DNA from: Chitinophagaceae bacterium BSSC1
GTDB lineage: Bacteria; Bacteroidota; Bacteroidia; Chitinophagales; Chitinophagaceae
Length of the DNA: 64,000 nt
Assembly: GCA_002256435.1 (NCBI GenBank)
Contig: NKJC01000001.1
Location: 1,054,001 to 1,118,000 of the forward strand
Direction of reading: 5' to 3'
The stretch's first letter is position 1, and every line of letters starts with the position of its first letter. The notes below the pieces were generated by a model, which did not search any database, was not told the DNA's origin, and worked only from the letters and a program-made list of their open reading frames with translations. Of this stretch, positions 45,190 to 53,753 are shown piece after piece. A program made the translations under genes and the position numbers.

Positions 45190-46080
45190 CTACTTATTAG
45201 CCATGCCCAAATTGTACAACGCTTTAACGTGCGCATCAGGGAATGTTTTGTTATAAATCCGTAGTTCGTCTATCTGCCCTGTCATGGCAGCAAATGTTAC
45301 ATCTGTGCTTACTGATTTTCCTGGAATACTGTTGTAATTAGCTCCAATGATAATTTCACTGGGTTCCCAAGATTTGTACAAGCTAGTACCAACACCTCTG
45401 TTAGGGAAAGCCCCCACTTTCACAGCATCGGCCCAAATATTAAATACACCTGTGGTACCATCATAGGTTAATACCAAATGGGTCCACTTGTCCATGCCAA
45501 TAGTTGGAGACAAAGTGCTATTCAAATTGTCCTGAGTTCCACCTCCTACAGTAGTAAATGTTGGTTGAATCCGCAAAGTATTAGTAGTAGCGGCTGGAAA
45601 GGATTGGGTATTCAAGGCAAAATTGATATTGCCATTAAAAATACCTGGTCTAGCCAGTTGAAACAGCATGGTTCGTTTGCTACCATTGTTCAGAATTTTT
45701 ACCCAAGAACTAATGGTCCAACTCTTGAGAGAGTCGGCTTTGAATTTTTGGAATTGTACTGGAAAATACAAATATCCAGCTGCAAGGCTTAGTGCTTTTC
45801 CTCTTACACCACCCGTTACATAACTGTCATTTGCAGAAGCTGTTGGTGCCGTACCGGTTACCAATTCATTCTTGGTATCATCAAAACTCCAGTAAGCTAT
45901 TAGGTTTTCAGGGAAGACCTCATTAGAACTGGTGTATCCATCAATCTTTCCATCATAACTAGCGGTACTAACGCTGGGCAGATTGTTGGGATTTCCATCC
46001 TTCTTACAGGAAACGCCCATGATGGCAAATACTGCCAGGATAAGCAAGTGTTGTATGTTAATATGATTAGATAGTTTCAT
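45190..46080 (-). CDS. LamG-domain surface lipoprotein, probable glycan-binding partner of SusCD
   Basis: 296 residues. Lipoprotein signal ending in IMGVSCKKDG. The C-terminal two thirds form one concanavalin-like LamG/Laminin_G_3 domain: ENLIAYWSFDDTKNE, KSWTISSWVKIL, MDKWTHLVLTYDGTTGVFNIWADAVKVG and GQIDELRIYNKTFPDAHVKALYN. It starts 25 bases after the SusD stop and takes the place of a SusE/F-like surface glycan-binding protein. The ligand is inferred to be that of the locus. Confidence 0.88.
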   Translation of the reverse strand: MKLSNHINIQHLLILAVFAIMGVSCKKDGNPNNLPSVSTASYDGKIDGYTSSNEVFPENLIAYWSFDDTKNELVTGTAPTASANDSYVTGGVRGKALSLAAGYLYFPVQFQKFKADSLKSWTISSWVKILNNGSKRTMLFQLARPGIFNGNINFALNTQSFPAATTNTLRIQPTFTTVGGGTQDNLNSTLSPTIGMDKWTHLVLTYDGTTGVFNIWADAVKVGAFPNRGVGTSLYKSWEPSEIIIGANYNSIPGKSVSTDVTFAAMTGQIDELRIYNKTFPDAHVKALYNLGMANK

Positions 46081-46105
46081 TGCTCAATTTTTTGTTGTAA
46101 TGGAA

Positions 46106-47656
46106 TCAATAACCTGGGTTTTGTGTTAACACGCCTGCACTTAAGTCAATTTGAGTTTGTGGTATAGGCAATAATCCGTCTCTACTACTAGAGAAATTGG
46201 TTTTACCTGCAGCACCCATGGCGGCTTGGGCAATACCCCATCGAACTATATCAAAAAATCGCTCGTGCTCCATGGCCAACTCTATGCGTCTTTCTTTTCT
46301 AATGGCGTCTCTCAAGCTTACTTGATCAGCAGCGGTAACGTCTGGCAAAACACCTGCAACGCCATTTCTTGCACGCAAGCGAACACTGTTCAGTGCATTT
46401 CTTGCATTAGTCAAATTGGTGGCTCCACCTACTTCATTGGCAGCTTCTGCATACATCAACACCACGTCTGAATAACGTAGTACACGTATATTCATCCAAT
46501 AACCAAATCGATTACCTATAGAGTTACGTAATACTGGATTGGTGTACACTTTGTTATTGTAACGGGGATTGGGCAAAGCCAATGGCAATACTTCTCCATA
46601 TAAAGATTGATAAGTAGTAGTGGCCGTACTAGTATACAAGATGGTTCTGTTCTTTCTAGGATCATTGGGTTCATAAGCTGCTTCTAGCATAGTACTGGGT
46701 GAATTCCATCCCCATCCCATATCAAAAGCTCCTGAACCACGAACACCCTGAATCTGGGCATATTGCACACCATTGCTAGTTGGAAAAGAAGCGGATGCTG
46801 TTGCTTGAACTTCAAAAACTGATTCCCTACTATTTTCTCCTTCTTCCCTAAAAATTCTATCGTAAGAAGTAGAGAGGTCATATTGACCAGAACTCATCAC
46901 GGTATTGGCAGCATCCATGGCTTGTTGCCATTTTTGTTGATAGAGATATACTTTGGCCAATAAACCAGTGGCTGCTCCTCTTGTAGCCCTACCTGCAAAA
47001 TTGGCGTCCCAACTCAAGGGTAGGTTATTTGATGCAAAAGTTAAGTCGCCCTCAATAAAAGCATACAACTGAGCAGAGCTGCTTTGAGGTACATTGTTTT
47101 GTAATGCTGGATTGGTAAACAAAGAATCAATTAAAGGGACCCTTCCAAACAATCTCACCATATTAAAATAAGCATAGGCTCTTAAAAATCTAGCTTCTCC
47201 AATGGTTTGTTGTTTAATGGGATCAGTTGCTACAATTAGGGTATTGGTATTAACTTCTTTGATGGTTGAATTGCATTTATTAATCAAAGAATAATATCCT
47301 AGCCATAATGCATTTCCAAAACTATTACTTGGGGTTACTGGAAAATTGTCCATATCAATAGCAGCTGCTCCGCCATCTGCTGGGGTACTGCCCTTGTCTG
47401 CATCATCACTTCTAATGCTGGTTGCAGTAATAAAAGCTTGGCTATGTACATTAAAACTTCTCAACTCATTATAAGCTCCAAAAATAAATTGATCATAAGG
47501 ACCAGAGCCACCAGGATAAGGATAGTTGTCTGCATCATAACCACCTTGACGCTGTGTGTCTAGAAAACCCTTTTTGCATCCGCTGGCAAAACAGCCCATC
47601 ATGATAATGGAAACTGTGATGACAATTGTTGTGGGGAATTTGAATATTTTTTTCAT
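46106..47656 (-). CDS. SusD/RagB-family glycan-binding lipoprotein (sigma-controlled locus)
   Basis: About 516 residues from ATG 47656; the longer reading to 47674 starts with TTG. Lipobox in MMGCFASGCKKG. SusD hallmarks are EARFLRAYAYFNMVRLFGRVPLI in the first half and VLRYSDVVLMYAEAANEVGG and RKERRIELAMEHERFFDIVRWG near the end. It starts 18 bases after the SusC stop. It partners the STN-type SusC and the LamG lipoprotein. Confidence 0.95.
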   Translation of the reverse strand: MKKIFKFPTTIVITVSIIMMGCFASGCKKGFLDTQRQGGYDADNYPYPGGSGPYDQFIFGAYNELRSFNVHSQAFITATSIRSDDADKGSTPADGGAAAIDMDNFPVTPSNSFGNALWLGYYSLINKCNSTIKEVNTNTLIVATDPIKQQTIGEARFLRAYAYFNMVRLFGRVPLIDSLFTNPALQNNVPQSSSAQLYAFIEGDLTFASNNLPLSWDANFAGRATRGAATGLLAKVYLYQQKWQQAMDAANTVMSSGQYDLSTSYDRIFREEGENSRESVFEVQATASASFPTSNGVQYAQIQGVRGSGAFDMGWGWNSPSTMLEAAYEPNDPRKNRTILYTSTATTTYQSLYGEVLPLALPNPRYNNKVYTNPVLRNSIGNRFGYWMNIRVLRYSDVVLMYAEAANEVGGATNLTNARNALNSVRLRARNGVAGVLPDVTAADQVSLRDAIRKERRIELAMEHERFFDIVRWGIAQAAMGAAGKTNFSSSRDGLLPIPQTQIDLSAGVLTQNPGY

Positions 47657-47674
47657 GTTGAATGGATTGTTCAA

Positions 47675-50600
47675 TTAAAAACTAAGGTTGATTCCAAATG
47701 TGTAAATAGCAGGTACTGGATATGAACCATTATCTGCTCCTCCACCCAAAATACTTCCTATTAAAGGCTCAGGAGAATAACCAGTTACCTTACTCCAAGT
47801 TTTCAGGTTTTGTGCATTCAAGTAAAGCCTTGCTTGTTTAATGCCTGCCTTGGTTAAGATCCCTTTTTGAAAACTGTAACCTATTTGAAGATTTCTAATT
47901 CTGAAATAATCTCCAGGTTCTAAATAATAAGTACTCATCAAGAAATTATTACCCCTGGTATTATCTAGAATAGGTTCTACATTGGAAGTGCCTGGTGTGG
48001 TATACGCATTGAGTCTATTGGCTTCATAGTTCAACACAGCAAATGTGGCTGTTCTTCTTTGGGTATAAATTTTATGTCCCGCCATTCCTTGTAAATCCAA
48101 CTCAAAGTCAAATCCTTTGTAAGCCAAGGTAAAATTACCTCCAAAGCTATAGGGAGGAAATGGTGTGCCAATATAGCCCCTATCCGCTGGTGTGATTACG
48201 CCATCTCCATTGGTATCGGCATAAGAAATATCGCCGGGTAAGGAGTTACTAAACGCTGCTTGTTTACTTAAGTCAGCTGTAGATTGGTAAATCCCTGTTT
48301 GGGTATAACCGTAAAAATATCCAATGGATTGTCCAGTGGTAGTAAGGTTAGCACCACCGTTTCCAATGATAGAGAAATTGAAATTGTTGCCAATTGATTT
48401 TACTTCATTGGTGTTATGACTATAGTTGGCAGAAATACCATAACTCCAATCTTTGTTAATCACATCATTCCATCCAAGAGATAGTTCAATTCCTTTGTTG
48501 CTAATTTCTCCTAAATTGGTAAAATAGCTTCTGGTTTCATTAGGCAAACTTACCGCAGTTAGAATATCTGTTGTTGTTCTATTGTAATAAGTAAACTCTG
48601 CATTCAACTTATTATTCAAGGTTTTCAGGTCAAACCCAACGTCAATTCCACGAACAGTTTCCCAGTGCAAATTGGGATCAGGAATATAGGCTGCTTGAAT
48701 AGAGCTGTAAATATTGTCTCCAAAAATAGCGGTACTTGCATTGGATACACCTGGCTTGTACAAGTTGTCTGCAAATCCATTGGCATTTCCGGTTAAGCCC
48801 CAAGCACCTCTAATTTTTAAGTAATCAATTGCTTTGATTTTTTTGAAGAATTCCTCATCACTGGCTACCCATCCTAGACCAACACTTCCAAATGTTCCCC
48901 ATCTGTTTTGTGGAGCAAATTTGGAACTTCCATCTCTTCTAATAGTTGCATTCAAAAGGTATTTTCCCAAATAGGAATAACTCACCCTTCCAAATGCACC
49001 AGCAATAGCACTCTCTCCACCACCGCCGTCAAAATTGCCTGGATTGTTTGCATTAGAAACGCCAATATACCAGAAATCAGGACTATTGTTGATGTTCACA
49101 GAAGTATCTCTGCGCGTTCCATTTACATAGCTATTATAACTATAGATAGAACTATAACCCGCCATAGCAGTTACTGCATGACCACCAGTAAATGATTTGT
49201 TGAATGTAAGGGTATGGTCTTGCTGATACCTCTTGGCTTCACTCTGACTTTGAGACACAGAAGTTCTTACCGTATTATCATATGTGGTAGTAGTTGGTGC
49301 AGCACCTTCTCCTAAATTCACAAAACTAAAAGGAAGGCGGCTAAAACTTCTTGTATTATTGAAAGAGAAGTCTCCGTATACAACAGATTTCCATGTAAAG
49401 TATTTAGCAAATTTAATTTCTGCAAAAGCTGATCCAATAAAACGATAGCCTTTTTCAATGCTATTACCATCATTGCGATTCAAAGCAGCAATGGGGTTTC
49501 CCACTTGAGCTCTCTGAAAAGATGGCATACTATAATAAGTATTATCGTCTTGTTTAATTCCTACAATGGGTGCAGCCCATAATGCATTGGAAATAGAAGC
49601 AGCAGGAGGATTACTATTCCAGTGATATCCTGTAATATCTGCTCCTACTTTAATTTTATCTGTGAACCTGATTTCTTCATTTAAACGAAGCAGGTAACGC
49701 TGATAACTATCGTTACGCAAAACACCTTCTTGATTGGTATAACCCACGTTCAAATAAGTGCTGCTTTTTTCAGAACTATTTGAAACACTTAAGTTACCTG
49801 TTGCAATCATGGCATTGCGCAGCACCAAATCCTGCCAATTGGTATTGGCGGTATAATTGGTATAATCAAATGGTGCAGCATTTAAATTCTTTAACTGAGC
49901 CGTATACAAGGTTTTGAAACCTGCAGCGTCTACCAATTGAATCTTATCATTTACTTTCTGCATGCCATAGGCAGATTGAAAATTAATCTTGGTTTCTCCT
50001 CTGGCTGCTTTCTTAGAAGTAATGGCAATTACACCATTGGCTCCACGTAAACCATAGATGGCAATACTGGAGGGATCTCTTAAGATATCAATAGATTCAA
50101 TATCTGCTGGATTCAAAAAGTCTACGTTATCATGTAAAATACCATCTACCACATAGACAGGGCTGGCACTATTGGTACTATTGATACCACGAATTCGAAC
50201 TACTGGACTTGATCCAGCACGGCCCGAATTGGAAACGGTTAAACCTGCCACTTTACCTTGCAGGGATCCAATAGGATTGGTACCTGGCATTTTTGCAACG
50301 GTCTCTCCCTTTACAGTAGAAATAGAACCCGTTAAGTCTTTTCTTCTTTGGGTGCCATAACCCACTACTACCACTTGTTCAATAACAGAAACAGTTTGTT
50401 TCAATTTGGTCATCACAGTAGTTCTTCCATTGATAGCAATTTCTACTGTTTCATATCCAACATATGAAACTACTAATACGGCATTGGGTGCAACTTCAAT
50501 TTGGAAATTACCTTCCGCATCAGTTTTGACCCCGTTACTAGTTCCTTTTACCATAATGGAGGCTCCATTTAAACCCTGCCCTTTTTCATCAGTGACGGTT

Positions 50601-51082
50601 CCAGTCACTTTTGCAAATGCAGGTTCTTGCACAATAGCTACAACAGGGGTTACAGTAATAGGCACTGAATTTTTGGCTGTAATGGTAATGGTTTTATTGA
50701 CAATGGAATAGCTCAATGGTTGATTGTCAAAAACCTGAGCCAGCGTTGTTTCTAGGGGTTGGCGTTTCACATTAAGTGTTACCGGTTTACCCTGTTGCAA
50801 CAAATTAGCATCGTAAAAAAACACGAAGCCTGTTTGGCTTTTAATAGATTCAAAAACTTTGAGTAAGGGCATATCCTTTCCTGAAAGAGAAACCTGTTGG
50901 GCGGATCCTTTTGCAGAAACTTGGAGAAATGCCACTGTTAGTAGGATAAATGTTAGTCTCATTGCCAATAAGATTGATTTGTTTTTTGTAGACAGGCATT
51001 CTAAGTAATCCTGGATGCTTGCAGTCAAATGCCGCATTCCGGAAGCCGGCTTGCCATCCCGGACATCAATAGATAATTTCAT
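47675..51082 (-). CDS. SusC-type TonB-dependent receptor with STN signalling domain
   Basis: 1135 residues. The N-terminus carries a signal-anchor-like segment (about 40-60; LLAMRLTFILLTVAFLQVSA). Next comes an STN domain (about 62-140; PLLKVFESIKSQTGFVFFYD), a CarboxypepD_reg domain (about 155-235; VTGTVTDEKGQGLNGASIMVKG) and the TonB box IEQVVVVGYGTQ. The plug includes SIGSLQGKVAGL-type sequence and AIYGLRGANGVIAITSKKA; the barrel ends in IYTFGINLSF. The STN domain should report substrate to the FecR-like anti-sigma factor encoded upstream. Imports glycan with SusD. Confidence 0.96.
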   Translation of the reverse strand: MKLSIDVRDGKPASGMRHLTASIQDYLECLSTKNKSILLAMRLTFILLTVAFLQVSAKGSAQQVSLSGKDMPLLKVFESIKSQTGFVFFYDANLLQQGKPVTLNVKRQPLETTLAQVFDNQPLSYSIVNKTITITAKNSVPITVTPVVAIVQEPAFAKVTGTVTDEKGQGLNGASIMVKGTSNGVKTDAEGNFQIEVAPNAVLVVSYVGYETVEIAINGRTTVMTKLKQTVSVIEQVVVVGYGTQRRKDLTGSISTVKGETVAKMPGTNPIGSLQGKVAGLTVSNSGRAGSSPVVRIRGINSTNSASPVYVVDGILHDNVDFLNPADIESIDILRDPSSIAIYGLRGANGVIAITSKKAARGETKINFQSAYGMQKVNDKIQLVDAAGFKTLYTAQLKNLNAAPFDYTNYTANTNWQDLVLRNAMIATGNLSVSNSSEKSSTYLNVGYTNQEGVLRNDSYQRYLLRLNEEIRFTDKIKVGADITGYHWNSNPPAASISNALWAAPIVGIKQDDNTYYSMPSFQRAQVGNPIAALNRNDGNSIEKGYRFIGSAFAEIKFAKYFTWKSVVYGDFSFNNTRSFSRLPFSFVNLGEGAAPTTTTYDNTVRTSVSQSQSEAKRYQQDHTLTFNKSFTGGHAVTAMAGYSSIYSYNSYVNGTRRDTSVNINNSPDFWYIGVSNANNPGNFDGGGGESAIAGAFGRVSYSYLGKYLLNATIRRDGSSKFAPQNRWGTFGSVGLGWVASDEEFFKKIKAIDYLKIRGAWGLTGNANGFADNLYKPGVSNASTAIFGDNIYSSIQAAYIPDPNLHWETVRGIDVGFDLKTLNNKLNAEFTYYNRTTTDILTAVSLPNETRSYFTNLGEISNKGIELSLGWNDVINKDWSYGISANYSHNTNEVKSIGNNFNFSIIGNGGANLTTTGQSIGYFYGYTQTGIYQSTADLSKQAAFSNSLPGDISYADTNGDGVITPADRGYIGTPFPPYSFGGNFTLAYKGFDFELDLQGMAGHKIYTQRRTATFAVLNYEANRLNAYTTPGTSNVEPILDNTRGNNFLMSTYYLEPGDYFRIRNLQIGYSFQKGILTKAGIKQARLYLNAQNLKTWSKVTGYSPEPLIGSILGGGADNGSYPVPAIYTFGINLSF

Positions 51083-51149
51083 ACTTTTGCAATGTTTGGG
51101 TTAATAAAGATGATTCCTCAAGAGTTTGATTTTTTAAATCCAGCATTTG

Positions 51150-51180
51150 CCGTTCCAATTGCAGTTGGAGCGGTTTTTTT
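51150..51180 (+). terminator. Plus-strand-oriented terminator hairpin between FecR and susC
   Basis: Stem CCGTTCCAA (51150-51158) with TTGGAGCGG (51165-51173), one G-T wobble, then seven T on the plus strand. Both neighbouring genes are on the minus strand; as a minus transcript the stem has a C-A mismatch and no T-run. It may stop antisense transcription coming from susC, or act as a 5-prime hairpin of the susC message. Confidence 0.65.
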
Positions 51181-51211
51181 ATGGATTATATTCCCTGTGA
51201 AAAGGCTTTTT

Positions 51212-52402
51212 TTATGGCATAACAATTAGTTTATCGGTTTCAATTTTAAAGTGAACATTATTTTTCTCTAGAATTTTTAGCACTTCAGATAGGTTTAGGT
51301 CTCTTTGCATTTCTCCTCCAAATACCCTTTTGGGAATATTTCCTTGGTACACTACGTCTACATTGTACCAACGAGATAATTGGCGCAAAACAGACTTTAG
51401 ATCAGCATTGTCAAAATTGAAAAAGCCATTTTTCCATGCTACCACTGCGGATAAGTCTATATCATTCTTAACCTGAATAGCTGTTTGTTTTTGTTGATCA
51501 GAGAGATACAATGCTTGCTGACCAGGTTTAATGGCAATAGCCCCAGAACCATTGGTCTGCAAATACACTTTTACACTACCTTCTAATAGGGTCACTTTTG
51601 TAAAGGTCTCGTCTTGATAACTATTAATATTGAAATGCGTACCTAATACCTCCACAACACCCTTGCCCGCAACAGCAACTTTAAATGGCTGGGCTTTTTT
51701 AGCCACTTCAAAATAAGCCTCCCCTGTAATTTCTACCTGTCTTTCAGCAGCCCCAAATGCAACTGGATACCGTAGGGAGCTTTCACTATTTAGCCAAACC
51801 TTGCTTCCATCACTTAAAACCAATGTTACCGGTTTACTACCTCTTGGATTATTCAGGGTATTGACCAAGTATTTGTCTGAAGAACCTTGGTAGACAATAG
51901 AACCCTCTGCGGTTTTGGTTAACTGCACATTTCCTTCCGTGGCCAATAGCCCCTTTCCGGCACTGTCTAAAATAATTTGTTGGCCATTACCTAGTGTGAT
52001 GATGGCCGTATTGGAACTGGGGGGAGCAATATCTTGTTTGAGGGTGATTTTTGAAACTGGAACTGGTTGAACCTGCTTGGAACGCAGATATATCAATGTT
52101 GCAGCAGCCATCAAGATTAACATCGCGGCAGCAACAAACCATTTTTTCCAATTAAGCTTAGGTTCGGTTACCTGTGTTGCTTGTATTTGCTCATGTATTT
52201 GAGCAAGTAAACGTTCTGAAACAGTTGCTGGGAGATTGGTTGATTGTTGTTGGTCTTGTTCAAATTTTTCTTGCATCAACTGACGCAAAGCGTGTTGATC
52301 AGTTTCCTGAAGGTATTCCAACATCCAAGCCTGTTCTTCAGAAGTCCAGACAGATTTGGTTAAAAGCCTTTCTAATATCTCTTGGGATGGCTCCACTAGC
52401 AA
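51212..52402 (-). CDS. FecR-family anti-sigma factor
   Basis: 396 residues. No ATG serves as start: TTG at 52402 (or GTG two codons later) is the first candidate after an in-frame TAG. The cytoplasmic N-terminal part (about 1-85) should hold the sigma factor. One membrane helix follows (WFVAAAMLILMAAATLIYL, about 88-106), then a periplasmic FecR domain (LADGSKVWLNSESSLRYPVAFG-type, here LSDGSKVWLNSESSLRYP; EVLGTHFNIN) and a DUF4974 domain (FFNFDNADLKSVLRQLSRWYN). It links the STN-domain SusC to the sigma factor encoded 57 bases upstream. Confidence 0.94.
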   Translation of the reverse strand: MLVEPSQEILERLLTKSVWTSEEQAWMLEYLQETDQHALRQLMQEKFEQDQQQSTNLPATVSERLLAQIHEQIQATQVTEPKLNWKKWFVAAAMLILMAAATLIYLRSKQVQPVPVSKITLKQDIAPPSSNTAIITLGNGQQIILDSAGKGLLATEGNVQLTKTAEGSIVYQGSSDKYLVNTLNNPRGSKPVTLVLSDGSKVWLNSESSLRYPVAFGAAERQVEITGEAYFEVAKKAQPFKVAVAGKGVVEVLGTHFNINSYQDETFTKVTLLEGSVKVYLQTNGSGAIAIKPGQQALYLSDQQKQTAIQVKNDIDLSAVVAWKNGFFNFDNADLKSVLRQLSRWYNVDVVYQGNIPKRVFGGEMQRDLNLSEVLKILEKNNVHFKIETDKLIVMP

Positions 52403-52459
52403 TCGATTATACTATAAATACAAACGGCAACCTGATTCGGGGGGGACTGTTGTAAATTA

Positions 52460-53044
52460 TTATTGGGAGATGACCCATAAAACGGGTAGGGCCAGCTTGT
52501 ATTCGGGATGTGCCAATGCGTATTCTTTAATAAATGCCATGGCGCCAGCTAAGTATTCTTTAACGGTATGGGCAGAAATATTTAATTCCTTTGCTGTTTC
52601 CGAGTAGGTTTTGCCCTGCAATTTGCACAATTCAAACACTTTTCTTTTCTGGGGCGATAGCTGACTAATGGCTTTTTCCAATAATTGCATTTGTTGCTCA
52701 TACAAATCAGGAACTGATTCTTCTAGCAATTTGTCTGCAATAATGCGATTCATCTTGGCCTCTAGAAGCTTTTTCTTCTGCCAATTCACCGATTTATGGT
52801 AGCAGTTGACAAAAAGCCACCCAGATACAGAACTGTCTGCTTTGAGTAAATGCTTTTTTTGCCAAAGACTAATAAAAGTTTCTTGAATAATATCTTCTGT
52901 AACATCTTGGTCTTTGACCAACTTGAATACGTTGGCATACAAGGCCTTGTGGTATCTCCAATACAAGCTATCAAAAGCCATTAGGTTGCCTTTTTGCAAA
53001 AGCAGCACTAACGAAGCATCGGTATTGGAATTTAGTTTGGGCAT
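52460..53044 (-). CDS. ECF-family RNA polymerase sigma factor (SigW/RpoE-like)
   Basis: 194 residues. Region 2: AFDSLYWRYHKALYANVFKLVKD and EDIIQETFISLWQKK. Region 4 with the helix-turn-helix: LSPQKRKVFELCKLQGKTYSETAKELNISAHTVKEYL. Bacteroidota ECF sigma factors of this type switch on adjacent susCD genes when the FecR partner is signalled. It leads the gene row sigma, FecR, SusC, SusD, LamG, and has a good housekeeping promoter of its own. Confidence 0.95.
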   Translation of the reverse strand: MPKLNSNTDASLVLLLQKGNLMAFDSLYWRYHKALYANVFKLVKDQDVTEDIIQETFISLWQKKHLLKADSSVSGWLFVNCYHKSVNWQKKKLLEAKMNRIIADKLLEESVPDLYEQQMQLLEKAISQLSPQKRKVFELCKLQGKTYSETAKELNISAHTVKEYLAGAMAFIKEYALAHPEYKLALPVLWVISQ

Positions 53045-53067
53045 GGCATGAGCAACAATTACCTATT

Positions 53068-53096
53068 CAAATGTAGGTAAAATTGTCAACCTCAAA
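53068..53096 (-). promoter_or_regulatory. Promoter of the sigma factor gene
   Basis: On the minus strand TTTG (53096-53093), a 17-base spacer, and TACATTTG (53075-53068), matching both elements of the main Bacteroidota promoter. The -7 box ends 23 bases before the sigma ATG. ACCTA and TAGGT arms (53061-53065, 53074-53078) flank the -7 box. Confidence 0.7.
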
Positions 53097-53113
53097 GATG
53101 AACTAATGGTGCA

Positions 53114-53671
53114 TCATAGGCTATCAAACTTAAAATATCCTAAATGCAATTCGTCTTTTTGCTCTTCCAGTATTGGGATCAATTCAATGCTGTATTGTTC
53201 TTTGGTCAATTTAGGTAGCACTTCATCAATGGTATAAAGATCATCCACGTCTATGCCGTACTTGTCGTCTACGTGTGAATTAGCGCCTTCAAAATGGGTA
53301 TGCTTGAAAAAAGCAGTTTGCTTGGCTTGTTGAATAGCAGCGGCTTTGTCCTTTGCTGCTACAACCATTTTATAGTGAAATTCTTCAAATTCGTCTTTTT
53401 TGTAGCCGCCCAGATTAATAAAAAATAGCTGGCGCGATGCTGCAGTTGTTTGACTGCCTCTAGGAACAATATTTATTTGCTGCCCATCTACCTGATTTAC
53501 TTCTCTGAATCCATCAACGTGCATTCTTCCCTTGGCTTCTGGCCAAAACTGATTGAACTGAGGAATCAATTCCTTTAAGGACTCTGCTATGCCAAAAAAC
53601 ATATCGTGTTGTTCTGTATGTCTGCCCTTGGGTTTGCCCCCAAGCAATACCATGTATAATTTCAATGCCAT
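53114..53671 (-). CDS. DUF1543 protein
   Basis: 185 residues from ATG 53671; the frame extends to a TTG at 53680. The first half, ALKLYMVLLGGKPKGRHTEQHDMFFGIAESL, is the DUF1543 signature, and the second half repeats the fold (LFFINLGGYKKDEFEEFHYKMVVAA). No signal peptide. Function unknown. Lies 69 bases upstream of the sigma gene on the same strand but with no sign of co-transcription; a perfect inverted repeat separates it from the divergent gene at 53754. Confidence 0.85.
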   Translation of the reverse strand: MALKLYMVLLGGKPKGRHTEQHDMFFGIAESLKELIPQFNQFWPEAKGRMHVDGFREVNQVDGQQINIVPRGSQTTAASRQLFFINLGGYKKDEFEEFHYKMVVAAKDKAAAIQQAKQTAFFKHTHFEGANSHVDDKYGIDVDDLYTIDEVLPKLTKEQYSIELIPILEEQKDELHLGYFKFDSL

Positions 53672-53700
53672 AAGATTCAATTGGATATGAAATTATGGGT

Positions 53701-53741
53701 TATCTTTTTATATAGAAGATTCTAGTTTATATAAAAAGATA
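53701..53741. repeat. Perfect 14-base inverted repeat in a divergent promoter region
   Basis: TATCTTTTTATATA (53701-53714), a 13-base centre, and TATATAAAAAGATA (53728-53741). Each outer end reads TATCTTTT towards one of the two divergent genes, close to TAnnTTTG. It may hold two mirror-image promoters or an operator for both genes. Confidence 0.6.
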
Positions 53742-53753
53742 TTTTTATTTTCA

